From Apoderus coryli (taxonomy: Eukaryota > Arthropoda > Insecta > Coleoptera > Attelabidae), in the NCBI GenBank assembly GCA_911728435.2, contig OU452203.1:21516134-21580133 (forward strand): a DNA stretch of 64,000 bases, written 5' to 3'. Below, one piece after another: positions 22,360 to 31,468 of the stretch. The translations under genes were made by a program, and so were the position numbers. The notes below the pieces were generated by a model that saw nothing but the letters and a program-made list of their open reading frames with translations, did no database searches and had not been told where the DNA came from. The stretch's first letter is position 1; every line of letters starts with the position of its first letter.

Positions 22360-22760
22360 ACCCTCTACCACGAAGACCTCTATCAAATCTTGACATTATA
22401 AAATATGTTAATAGATTAAATATAAAAAATTTTCGCGGTGTTTATAGTCGCAATAATTTGAATAAAGCAGGTCCACTATATAAAGAATGTGCAATTGTAA
22501 ATCTAGATAGTAATAGTGGTAGAGGCACACATTGGGTAGCATATAAAAAACGCGGTAATATAGTTAACTATTATGATAGTTTTGGTAATTTACCACCGCC
22601 TCAAGAGTTAATACATTATTTTACAAAAAATATTTCACATACTCTTCTTAAAATATATTATAATTACAATTGTGATCAAGATTTTAATACGGTGTGGTGT
22701 GGACACCTATGTTTGAAATTTCTCAATCACGATGGATTCTATACAGGAAATGAGTCGTAA
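22353..22760 (+). CDS. PRO: Adenain-like cysteine protease, in -1 frame with no ATG
   Basis: About 135 residues if entered by -1 frameshift at 22353; the frame is open from 22266. Catalytic residues of the adenovirus-type (C5) protease are visible: His in GTHWVAYKK, Asp in VNYYDSFG, Gln in CDQDF and Cys in VWCGHLC. It should cleave capsid precursors during maturation. No in-frame ATG precedes the conserved region (which starts near LPRRPLSNLDI), so translation needs frameshifting, a non-AUG start or splicing; a simple indel in the A7 run is the dull alternative. A fusion to the pVI-like C-terminus is notable because adenain uses a pVI-derived peptide as cofactor. The 3' end overlaps the next gene by 29 nt. 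Confidence 0.85.
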   Translation, partial: LVNPLPRRPLSNLDIIKYVNRLNIKNFRGVYSRNNLNKAGPLYKECAIVNLDSNSGRGTHWVAYKKRGNIVNYYDSFGNLPPPQELIHYFTKNISHTLLKIYYNYNCDQDFNTVWCGHLCLKFLNHDGFYTGNES

Positions 22761-23115
22761 TGACATAAAAAAAATGGCTCAGTCTTTACGTGCTTACTCA
22801 CAATTGGGTAGTTTGATAAAAATGAATGAAAAACAACTTGCTGATATGCCTAAAGAGGTTCTGATTGCATGTGCTTCAAAGGAAATCGCATTGGTTTGGG
22901 ACAAACTTCCTAAACATTTACGTGAAGACAACGATATTAATAAATATTTTTATTGTATGGAACATTATGTGACAAATAATGCAAACGGTGACGAAATAGA
23001 CGGCCCATTTCCTAGAAAAATATTCTGTGTTTCTTGTAATATTAGAGAAATTGACTTGGAGAAAGTGGTACATAAAAAGAAAAAACTACATCTATTCTGT
23101 TGCTGGTCGCAATAA
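22732..23115 (+). CDS. Small Polinton protein, function unknown
   Basis: 127 residues starting at MDSIQEMSRNDIKKM, overlapping the end of the protease in another frame. The N-terminal half is helical (KEVLIACASKEIALVWDKL). The C-terminal part has FCVSCNIRE and ends with CCW, so it could bind one metal ion, but only one CxxC is clear. It lies between protease and minor capsid protein on the same strand, suggesting a late/virion role. Family not recognised. Confidence 0.65.
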   Translation: MDSIQEMSRNDIKKMAQSLRAYSQLGSLIKMNEKQLADMPKEVLIACASKEIALVWDKLPKHLREDNDINKYFYCMEHYVTNNANGDEIDGPFPRKIFCVSCNIREIDLEKVVHKKKKLHLFCCWSQ

Positions 23116-23148
23116 AAGCAATATTTCAGTTTGATTTATTGCCCAGTC

Positions 23149-23883
23149 ATGTCGAGAACGTTTCTGTTGTCTGGAACATCTAGTGAGTTGTCTGCAGATT
23201 ATTATCCACCAATTGAATTGGATACCTCTAGACGTTATGGATTAGGATTAATTGCCTTTTATTCATATAACTCTATTTTAAATGTGGATGAAAAAAATAA
23301 TAAATTCACATATAAGAAGCATAAAAGTGATGTTGATTATATTAATGTATTCATACCACCTGGGACGTATGAGATCGGTGAAATATATAAAAAATTGTTA
23401 ATGTTAATGGGTTTACACAATTTCAGCGAGGATGAATATAAACAAATATTTCTTTTGTATCCGAATTCAAACACTTTGAAATGTGAATTATGGTCTATTT
23501 ACGATATCGATTTCACATCCGACAATTCTATTGGTTCACTATTAGGATTTGGAAAAACAATTTTACCATCGAATACGTTGGTCGAATCAACTTTACCGGT
23601 TGATATTATGAGAGTCCGTATCATATCAGTACATTGCAATGTAATCAGTGGTGCATTTTTTAACGATATTGAATCACATGCACTGTTTGATTTTGATATT
23701 GACGTCGAACCAGGATATAGATTAACAAAGGAACCGCAACATATTATATATATGCCAGTTAAACCATTGGGACGTCAGTCAATTGAAAATATTACAATAA
23801 GAATTTTAGATGATACAGGCAGGCTATTAAATTTTCGTGGTGAAAAAATTATTGTAAAATTAGAACTTAAAGTGCTCGATTAA
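23149..23883 (+). CDS. Polinton minor capsid (penton-like) protein
   Basis: 244 residues from ATG 23149 (MSRTFLLSG); an in-frame TTG upstream is not a likely start. A beta-rich protein with blocks LSADYYPPIELD, YGLGLIAFYSYNSI, VFIPPGTYEIGEIY and a C-terminal region with PLGRQSIENITIRILDDTGR and NFRGEKIIVKLELK. The layout and position between protease and major capsid gene match the single-jelly-roll penton protein of Polintons and adintoviruses. The C-terminal NFRGE… block is typical of that family. It would form the five-fold vertices. ORF intact. Confidence 0.85.
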   Translation: MSRTFLLSGTSSELSADYYPPIELDTSRRYGLGLIAFYSYNSILNVDEKNNKFTYKKHKSDVDYINVFIPPGTYEIGEIYKKLLMLMGLHNFSEDEYKQIFLLYPNSNTLKCELWSIYDIDFTSDNSIGSLLGFGKTILPSNTLVESTLPVDIMRVRIISVHCNVISGAFFNDIESHALFDFDIDVEPGYRLTKEPQHIIYMPVKPLGRQSIENITIRILDDTGRLLNFRGEKIIVKLELKVLD

Positions 23884-23910
23884 CAATAATAATAATACAT
23901 AATAACATCA

Positions 23911-24102
23911 ATGGGGTTTGTTTACAATAATGTGATTAAACACCACAATACACCTACAAAGAATGATGTTTATATAAAAAAGAGGAAGAAAGAGATGATA
24001 AGCAACAGTACTAATTACAACAGCAACGGTTCCGGTTGTGTTATTACTAAAAAAAATCAAATATTCCTTCAATCCATTGGTTTAAAAATTCGAAAATATT
24101 AA
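23911..24102 (+). CDS. 63-residue basic protein preceding the major capsid gene
   Basis: 63 residues from ATG 23911, ending two bases before the MCP start codon. Lys/Asn-rich, with KKRKKE and a C-terminal IFLQSIGLKIRKY. A short C-terminal block of this kind (FL..LGL) recurs, as far as I recall, in small genes just upstream of MCP in related elements. Function unknown. The tight spacing suggests joint expression with MCP. Confidence 0.6.
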   Translation: MGFVYNNVIKHHNTPTKNDVYIKKRKKEMISNSTNYNSNGSGCVITKKNQIFLQSIGLKIRKY

Positions 24103-24104
24103 AC

Positions 24105-25340
24105 ATGTCATCCTTATCTAATAAATTAAACATATTTGGAGAGCCTGTGTTTGACAATGCATTGTCTAACGTTCAAGAATATACATATAAACCATACGGC
24201 AGCCCCGTATATAATAATTCCGATGAAGTTCGAATTCCGGTTAATTTCCAAGACTTAATATTAGACATTTCTGAGAGTTATATTTATATTGAAGGAACAT
24301 TTCAAGCTGAGGATGATAAGAAATCCTGTTATTTATCAAACAATTCATTAGCGTTTCTTTTCGAAGAAATAAGATATGAGATTGGGAATGAGCAAGTCGC
24401 TATGATTAGGAAACCGGGGATTACAACTTCCCTGAAAACTATGGCATTATGTCCATATAGTCAAGAAAGAGGGCTTTGTAGTAGTGGCTGGGGCTTGTCC
24501 GAAGATTTACAAGATATCCTGGATCCAATTAGTCATGTTTTCAGCGGTAAATTGCCATTGAAATACTTATTTGGCATTGCTGAAGACTATAAGGGTGCTT
24601 TCATTAATGTACGACACGAACTTATATTAATAATTGCTAGAAACTATAATAATAGTTATATTGGTGACGGAAGTGCTATTTTAAAAATAAATAAAATTGA
24701 ATGGAAAATTAATCACATAGTTCCCGAAGATAGTCAGAAGTTGAAACTGATGATGAAAATTAATAAAGGAGGACTAAATTCTCGAATTAATATTGCATTT
24801 CGGTCTTGGGACTTATATGAACTACCGAAATTACGTGAAACTAGCTCAGATATATGGTCGATTAGAACAACTACTAGTCTCGAAAAACCACGTTATATTA
24901 TAATTGGCTTTCAAAATATTTCAAATTATGAAAACATCAATATGGATGCCACGCAATTTATACACGCAAACATTTCCAATATAAGAACATATTTAAACTC
25001 AACAGTGTATCCATATGAGAAATGGAATTTAGATTTCTCTAAAAAACTTTACGGAGCAGTATATCATACATATCAGAATATTCAACAAAAATATTATAAC
25101 ACAGAACATTCCGACCCAATATTAAGCTTGGGTCAATTTCCAAACAACCCGGTTTTCATTATCGATTGTTCTTGTCAACCAGAGGCAATCAAACATTCTA
25201 GCGTTGATATCAAATTAGAATTTGAAACACGCGAATCGCAGTTTCCTGCAAATGTAAAAGTATATGCAATTATCATTCATGATTCTTATATGATGTATAA
25301 TATTTCAGACGGTGTAGTAAACACGAAATTAAGTTTATAA
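24105..25340 (+). CDS. MCP: Polinton major capsid protein (double jelly-roll)
   Basis: 411 residues. The N-terminus (NIFGEPVFDNAL, YKPYGSPVYNNSDEVRIPV) and the block FRSWDLYELPKLRETSSDIW are characteristic of the hexon-type major capsid protein of Polintons. Two beta-sandwich halves are expected: the first about 30-195 and the second about 200-390, ending VYAIIIHDSYMMYNISDG. It would assemble as pseudo-hexameric trimers of an icosahedral capsid. The ORF is complete and undamaged, suggesting recent activity or selection. It is the last gene of the plus-strand capsid cluster. Confidence 0.9.
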   Translation: MSSLSNKLNIFGEPVFDNALSNVQEYTYKPYGSPVYNNSDEVRIPVNFQDLILDISESYIYIEGTFQAEDDKKSCYLSNNSLAFLFEEIRYEIGNEQVAMIRKPGITTSLKTMALCPYSQERGLCSSGWGLSEDLQDILDPISHVFSGKLPLKYLFGIAEDYKGAFINVRHELILIIARNYNNSYIGDGSAILKINKIEWKINHIVPEDSQKLKLMMKINKGGLNSRINIAFRSWDLYELPKLRETSSDIWSIRTTTSLEKPRYIIIGFQNISNYENINMDATQFIHANISNIRTYLNSTVYPYEKWNLDFSKKLYGAVYHTYQNIQQKYYNTEHSDPILSLGQFPNNPVFIIDCSCQPEAIKHSSVDIKLEFETRESQFPANVKVYAIIIHDSYMMYNISDGVVNTKLSL

Positions 25341-26330
25341 ATTAAATATTTGATTATGGAATGTAGGCATTGTATCACTAAAAAATTATAAATAAAATAT
25401 ATTATATAGTAAAATGATTTGTTTTATTTTTTTTATATATCTATTAGAATAAAAAAATTTATAATGTAAATGTGTTATATGAAAATAATCATATTATTAT
25501 CGATTTCCAAAAAAAAGAAAAAAGTCTAGACAAAAATTTGTAACAGTCAATAAATGTATTCTATTCTATCAATTGATTAGATATAAAGGTAAAATATATC
25601 ATTTTACATCCAAAAACCCAACAAATAACGTATATCTTTATTTTGCTGCTGTGCAATAAACACACAGCTTACCTATTGTTCCCATATTATCTATAAAAGA
25701 ATCTATCTTTTCAGTTTTCCTATTATGTTTTGAAAAGCATATAATACACATGTGAATTTTAGTAAATTAAATCAATTTAAATTCTTGAGAATGACATCTC
25801 ACATAAAATATCTATGTTTATTGGTGTGCTAATACATTCCTACGGAAAAAGTCTAGACAAAAATTTGTAACAGGTAATAAAGTCAATTTACCTATTGTTC
25901 CCATATTAACCATAAAAAAACCTCTCTTTTCATTTTTTCCTATTATGTTTTGAAAAGCATATAATATACATGTGAATTTTAGTAAATTAAATCAATTTAA
26001 ATTCTGGAGAATGACATCTCACATATATATCTATTTTTATTGCTGTGTCAAGAAGATAGGAAAAAAACAAGCTTTTATAGTAGTAGTAGGTAGTATTTGG
26101 TGTTCACAGATACATCCAATAGATTAAAATTATTTTTGGGTATAATAGAATACAATAGAATGTGTAATAAAATGTATAGAAATAATTTTGTGGGTGGTGA
26201 TAAACACCTATTGTTGCAATACTAACTACAAAAAAAAAAAAAAAAACACCTTTTTCAGTTATCACAGTAAACCCAGCATATATTTATATACACACAATAA
26301 AAGCAAAATTATATATACATAAAATAATTA
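25341..26330. other. Gene-free Polinton segment
   Basis: AT-rich. It carries the diverged direct duplication described separately (25520-26040), a poly-A run at about 26229-26245 and nothing else recognisable. Confidence 0.6.
25520..26040. repeat. Diverged tandem duplication inside the Polinton
   Basis: The block AAAAAGTCTAGACAAAAATT lies at about 25527 and 25849. A longer block from ACCTATTGTTCCCATATT through GAATGACATCTCACATA lies at about 25671-25805 and 25891-26026. The copies differ by substitutions and small indels, mostly in the spacer (about 145 versus 40 nt). Confidence 0.85.
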
Positions 26331-26744
26331 TTATACTGTATTATTATCTTCTTCTTCTTCATCGTTATCATCATCTTCATCATAATTTTTATTTCCTTCA
26401 ATAAGATCGTCTAGGTGATATCTAACAACTATATCTGTCGGCATATATTGAATCGCATCAATTAAATACCGTTCTAAACCCAACTGAATAATTTCCACAC
26501 AAAATGTTTCCAATGTGATAAATCCATCTCGGTATTTATGACATAAATCACACCCCGTACTGAAGTCTTCTGCTTGTTGTAACACTTTATTCATTATCTT
26601 ATCATCGAAACACACATTATAATCATAATTTGCAGCATGTGAACGATCGAATTCAAGATCGTGAAATTGCGCTGCCATTCGATTCACTGCAGACGGCAGA
26701 TCTGTTGCAGCCGGCCAGTTTTCTGATGAATACACCATCCACAT
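26331..26744 (-). CDS. Right-end Polinton protein, function unknown
   Basis: 137 residues from MWMVYSSENWP. The centre has a single CDLC with a nearby His (STGCDLCHKYRDGF) and a helix (FCVEIIQLGLERYLIDAI). The C-terminus is a long acidic run (YDEDDDNDEEEEDN). It stands alone next to the right TIR and reads inward, towards the capsid genes. A TATA-like TATATAAAATG lies about 50 nt upstream of the ATG on the minus strand. I do not recognise the family. Confidence 0.65.
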   Translation of the reverse strand: MWMVYSSENWPAATDLPSAVNRMAAQFHDLEFDRSHAANYDYNVCFDDKIMNKVLQQAEDFSTGCDLCHKYRDGFITLETFCVEIIQLGLERYLIDAIQYMPTDIVVRYHLDDLIEGNKNYDEDDDNDEEEEDNNTV

Positions 26745-26787
26745 GATTTTTAATAATTGAATGATCTATAGGGAATAAATGCTGAGC

Positions 26788-26801
26788 ATTTTATATAATA
26801 C
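26788..26801 (-). promoter_or_regulatory. TATA-like box of the 137-residue gene
   Basis: The minus strand reads TATTATATAAAATG about 45-55 nt before the ATG at 26744. An AT microsatellite lies just behind it (about 26812-26836). Confidence 0.4.
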
Positions 26802-26808
26802 CGAGTGT

Positions 26809-26839
<31 letters not shown>

Positions 26840-26890
26840 TAGAAAAAAAGAATATGTGGGGGTTTCTCAAAATGATGTGGAAAGGATTAG

Positions 26891-27295
26891 TTTTTGACAT
26901 ATGCTAGTATAAGCCGTTTCTAGATCTCCTATCTCTATTCATGATTTGTTACAACCCTCTCTTTCTTCTTTATATAGTTGACACACACACACACACACAC
27001 ACACGCATCTGTATATATTAGCCGTTTCTAGATCTCCCAATTTCTATTCATGCTGTGTAGTTTTCACATATTCTAGTATAAGCCGTTTCTAGATCTCTCA
27101 TCTTTATTCATGATTTGTTTGATACACTCATTGGCTTACGTAATGGACGGGTTTCTCAAATGATTAGGGGAAAGGGTTGCTTTTGACATATGTACATATA
27201 AGCCGATCTTGGAATAGTCCCCCCACTCTTGTTTGTCACGTACGTGACAAACAAGAGTGGGGGGACTATTCCAAAATCGGCTAATACACTCTACT
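26891..27295 (-). repeat. Polinton right terminal inverted repeat, 405 bp
   Basis: Reverse complement of 13010-13402 with scattered substitutions and a longer CA microsatellite (about 26981-27004). It ends …CACTCTACT at 27295. Immediately inside it (about 26850-26890) a partial extra copy of the TTTCTCAAATGATT unit suggests earlier TIR growth by duplication. Confidence 0.93.
27201..27282. repeat. 82-bp palindrome (hairpin) in right TIR
   Basis: Centred between 27241 and 27242 on CACGTACGTG, with 41-bp arms and one mismatch. It is identical in plan to 13023-13104 and inverted relative to it. Confidence 0.95.
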
Positions 27296-27301
27296 TAAAT
27301 T
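27296..27301. repeat. Polinton target-site duplication, right copy
   Basis: TAAATT, an exact copy of 13004-13009, directly after the terminal CTACT. Confidence 0.93.
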
Positions 27302-29220
27302 TATCGAACTCCTTGTTTTTAATAATATTAATTAGCAATACCTAATTAAGTGCTTAGTTTAAATGCATTTTGAACATATTATTAAACATTATACGTGCGA
27401 GTTTAAATGGATATAAAATAAATACGTACTTAATTTCATATTTTATCATAATTCTCAAATGGATATATATGTGGTTTATGTCAATTTTGTGTAGAGATTT
27501 ATATGTATCCCTCAATAAATATAGCGCTATCGCTCTAAATTCGATCTGAGATTTATTGGTGTGAAATTTGCTATTTGCTAACACGTGCGCCCTTAAACGT
27601 TATTGAGATGGGTCAGGGTTAGATTACTTAATAAATGCTGTTCTCTTTTTAGCGTGAGTCGATTCAATAATAATTAAATAGAAGTATTAAACAGAACTCT
27701 CAAAAACATAATGAAATTCTGGTTTTGTATTAGTCATTTTGTTTAATTTTAAATGTGTCAAAAGTATCTTTAAAGTTTAAGGTTGTAAAACAGTAATGTG
27801 GCAAAGAAAACTAACGATAAATTCTCATGGCTCATGGCAATACAGAAAGTAGTCCTTGCAATACAAGGACTACGATAGTTTAAAAGTTAACTGAATTGGA
27901 ACATTTTATGAAAAGTAAAGCTCTATTCTTTTTAGAGAAGGACTAAAATCAGTTTGTTTGTTTGGCCAAAAATTCACGAAGAAACAACGAACAGTGAGCA
28001 TGTTATCGTGAAGCAAACGACGTTAAATAGACAGTACTTCTATTTAATTGCTTAAATTTAAGGCATGAACTCATTGCACCCTATGCGGTTAAAATTTAAA
28101 AATAGATTAAGCTTTCATATTGAACAATACTTGTAGAAAATTTGTATGTTCTTGCTGATTTAGAACGCATCTTGAACTGTTCTATATTTTTTGAAAAATC
28201 AAAGAATAAACTTCTAAAATATTCTTATAACAATGTTTTTAAATATCTGCGATTTTTTAAATATTAGGATAATTATAAAATATAAAGGATTTCTTTTTGA
28301 TGATCCTTGAGCTATCAAGATTGATATTAATTGTTCTCGAAGTTGTAACTGGCAGAATATTATTTGTATATTTATAATATAGGTACCCAATCGTCTGGCG
28401 AAAAAAAATGAAAAAAATATAATCTGACTGACCATGACATGGATATTACACAACAGTTTAAGAATGATACATTTTCATAACATAAAAAATGGGATCAACC
28501 TTTATCTACCTAGTGTTGTTGTTATGCATTTTATGCAAAAACTTACCAACAATAAATAAAGTTATAGAAGCTTTTTTATTCTAAACCTAAAGCTGTTGTT
28601 ATGCATTTTCACTGTAGTTTTGGAATTGGTTCGTTAATTTGTAAAACACATACAAATAGCAAGAAGAATTTTGTATGCAGTCTTTTATTCAAAAACAAAA
28701 CAAAAATAGAATATACTAAGTAATTTCAAATATTATGTATCGTTTTCTTCACTGTCAGTTTCCTAATGGTCTTTGATTTTAGTTTTAGATTTTAGCTTTT
28801 ATTGTTTTTATTAAAAATGCATGTATTTCTTTAATTTTTTGGTAATCTTTATTTTGAACTTTCCGGAATATATTCTTTGGGTATTATGTTCTCATAGAGA
28901 TATTAAAACATTTTTAACAATAGAATGTCACTCGATGTGTCCAAAATGTTTTTTTTTTGTCATATATTTATACACGTCGTACAGAAAACGTAAAATGTAT
29001 GTTTTTGTTAAAGAAGAGTTAAACCAGTTGAACCTTTTGGTCTTGCTAAATATTTTAACCAACTAAATAAATAATTTAAAATAATTTTTATGTAATGTGT
29101 TTATGTCAAGGCCAATTTTAGGCGCGGTTCTTGAGAAATAATGTTAGAACAAGATCTTATAACAATACAGGTTTTTTTTCTTCTGAAGAGTATTAGATAG
29201 AGGTAGATTTAAAATTTTGA
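27302..29220. other. Intronic spacer, no gene seen
   Basis: AT-rich DNA in the receptor intron between the Polinton and the second cuticular gene. The reading frames at 27354, 28214 and 28821 have no recognisable content. A small palindromic stretch (TAGTCCTTGCAATACAAGGACTA) lies near 27850. Confidence 0.4.
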
Positions 29221-29225
29221 ACAAC

Positions 29226-29233
29226 TATAAATA
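29226..29233 (+). promoter_or_regulatory. TATA box of the cuticular gene at 29296
   Basis: TATAAATA at 29226-29233, about 65-70 nt before the ATG, placing the expected start near 29256-29260. Confidence 0.65.
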
Positions 29234-29295
29234 CGCAAATGAAAACTGAATATAGTGTAGTTTGCTTGAGTACAGTAATACACAAATTAGTAAAA

Positions 29296-29980
29296 ATGTT
29301 CAAATTCGTAAGTAGTCGAATATATAATTTTAAACAATTTGTTTAAATTTTGATAAAATTAGAATTGTTTTAGTTGTACCCTCTTTGATGGTGCTGTTAG
29401 ATTTTGTAAAGCAACTTTACAAATTAGTAGTATAACGTCAATTACAAGCTTCATCTTTAGATCGTGATGATTTTAATGCTATATTTTCTGTACTTTAGGC
29501 CATCACATCATTAAGATGCTAAAATAATATTCTGTCGCTTATTTATATGGAAAATATTTACTGAGCAATAGTTTTTAATATGGCTTTGTTTATATCATAA
29601 ATTTTACAAAAAAAAAAAATCGATTCATCAATAATTATTGAATTGTTGAGTAGTATTAGAAAACTGCTATAAAAAAAGTTTCTTTTTAGGTTATCCTTGC
29701 CGCTATGTTGGCTTTGGCCTCAGCAGGAATTGTCTCTGTATCAGCCCCAGTCGCAGCTCACACCTCAATCTCATCTCACAGCTCAGTCGTAGCGCATCCG
29801 AGTCCTGTAGTAGCTGTCCACGCAGTTCCAGTTGTTCGCACCGCTCCAGTCGTCCACGCTGCTCCTTTAGTTCATCATGTAGCTCCCGTACACTCTGCCG
29901 CAGTTGTACGTAGCATTCCCGTAGTTCATTCAGCACATGTCGTAGGTCCAGTGCATTCAGCTCCACTATTGCATTTGTAA
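29296..29980 (+). CDS. Low-complexity Val/Ala/His cuticular protein (2 exons)
   Basis: Exon 1 (29296-29307) encodes MFKF before donor GTAAGT. Exon 2 (29690-29980) follows acceptor TTCTTTTTAG in phase 0, giving 100 residues. The signal peptide is MFKFVILAAMLALASAG. The mature chain repeats VVHAVPVVRTAPVVHAAP-type units with SSHSSVVAHPSP near the N-terminus and ends with LLHL. No chitin-binding consensus. Same architecture as the genes at 8315 and 33712, indicating duplication of an ancestral gene; opposite strand to the host receptor gene. The minus-strand frame at 29703-30029 is a shadow. Confidence 0.88.
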
Positions 29981-30163
29981 ATAATATCGATACAGAATGG
30001 ATATTTGAAATTAGGAAATTTGTATGCATTAGAAAATAATTTAAGAATATAAAATTGAAAATATATTGTGCACCTAATTTGTTGTATTATTTTCGTTTAA
30101 GCCTAATGATGTAGTTTGTAATATGTAACTTGATCTAATCTATTATCAAATAGATAGATTATA

Positions 30164-31466
30164 TTGGGTCTGCCAGATAACTTTTTTTTTTTGAAAATGC
30201 TGTAAAAGAAAAACTGCTGAATATTTTCTCAAATTTCTTTTTTTATTTGAAAGTACAATCCTTCCGGTTAATAATGACAAATAATTTCATTCAAATGGCT
30301 GCATCGGCTGGCCATGCAGTAGCCTACACGATCGGTCCAATTTTTAAGCACATTATCGATTGTGTGCAGCTGTATTTCACCAATGGCTTCACGAATATTG
30401 TCCTTTAAAGCGTCAATTGTCTCTGGCTTGTCGGCGTAACACTTATCTTTGACGGCACCCCACAAATAATAGTCCAACGGTGTCAAATCGCAGCTCCGAG
30501 GTGGCCAAACGACATCAGCTCTGCGGCTGATAATGCGATCTTCAAAAACAGGGCGAAAAACATCGAGTGTAGCTTCGGCTGTGTGGCACGTAGCGCCGTC
30601 CTGTTGAAACCAAATGTTGCCAATATCCACCTCTTCAATTTTTGTGAACAAAAATTCGTTCAACATGGCCCGATAACGATCGCCATTGACTGTAACGGCC
30701 ACTCCTTGCTCATTTTCGAAGAAAAATGGCCCAATTATGCCTCCGGACCAAAATCCGCACCAAACAGTGACTCGTTTTGGGTGCATCGGCTTTTCAATGT
30801 ATGCGTGCGGGTTTTCTGTGCCCCAAACGCGACAATTTTGCTTGTTTACATACCCGCCAAGATCAAAATGACCTTCATCTGAAAAGATGATTTTTTTGGC
30901 AAAATCGGCATCTTCTGTAAGTCGATCGCAGGCCCACTGAGCGAAGCGAAAACGCATTGGATGGTCAGTTGGCTTCAACTCCTGAACCAATTGGACTTTG
31001 TATGGCGTCATACCAAGGTCTTTATGCAAAATTCGTCTCAATGATGTCTCCGAAATGTTCAATTGTTGAGACCGACGGTGAATTGATGTTGATGTCGCTT
31101 CACGTACACTTTCTGCCACAGCAGCAATATTCTCGCGTGTACGCACTGTTTTTGGCTTTTCACGCTTTGGTTTATCGATGAGGATGCCAGTTTCTTTCAC
31201 TTTTTTCACGAGATAACGAACATACGGAGCTGACGGTGCTTCTCTTCTTCCAAAATCCGTCCGCAATTTTCGCACACATTCTGCAACATTACGATGATTT
31301 TCAAAGTAATGTCGCAATATTTCCCAGCGTTGCTCAAGCGTATACACAATTATATTCGTTCAGCGGAAGGATACAACTAATTATCTGTCAAATCAGACAT
31401 GAGCCAAGTGTTACCCTTCACGAAATAAGCACTAGTTGAAAAAAAAACGTTAGATGGCGGACCCGA
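30164..31466 (-). mobile_element. Mariner, DD41D (rosa-type), copy B, nearly intact
   Basis: TA-flanked (30162-30163 and 31467-31468), with ends TTGGGTCTGCCAGATAAC and inverted TCGGGTCCGCCATCTAAC. Its right side abuts an irritans-type mariner fragment, so copy B inserted next to or into that element. Confidence 0.95.
30268..31353 (-). pseudogene. Mariner DD41D transposase, open but without ATG
   Basis: The frame is open over about 361 codons with all catalytic blocks (FSDEGHF, QQDGATCHTA, DLTPLDYYLW). However, the start codon used by copy C is ATA here (31351-31353), and no other ATG lies near the N-terminus. The next possible ATG is deep in the DNA-binding half. Translation of a functional transposase is therefore unlikely. 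Otherwise it differs from copy C by scattered substitutions (for example MASRCS for MASRGS near the end). Confidence 0.88.
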
Positions 31467-31468
31467 TA

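Larger units (their letters stand above)
13010..27295. mobile_element. Polinton/Maverick virus-like transposon, 14,286 bp, complete ends
   Basis: The element is defined by 6-bp duplications, inverted termini starting with AG, and a set of at least 14 genes. These include retroviral-type integrase, packaging ATPase, adenain-like protease, minor and major capsid proteins and a residual protein-primed DNA polymerase B. Almost all ORFs are open; the polymerase alone is clearly wrecked. The element sits in the 28-kb intron of the SIFamide-receptor-like gene. It is short for a Polinton (commonly about 15-20 kb), and the deficit fits the loss of most of polB. The neighbouring non-LTR tail was present before the insertion or lies just outside it. 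Confidence 0.96.

Noticed and set aside
13010..27295. Contaminating free virus rather than an integrated element
   Set aside because: The exact 6-bp duplication TAAATT on both sides and continuity with flanking host intron sequence show chromosomal integration.
27840..27870. Palindrome AGTCCTTGCAATACAAGGACT as a regulatory element
   Set aside because: Short, isolated and unsupported by neighbours or a second copy.
29703..30029. Minus-strand ORF rich in Leu/Arg/Glu that looks like a coiled coil
   Set aside because: It is the antisense shadow of the repetitive cuticular exon 29690-29980.
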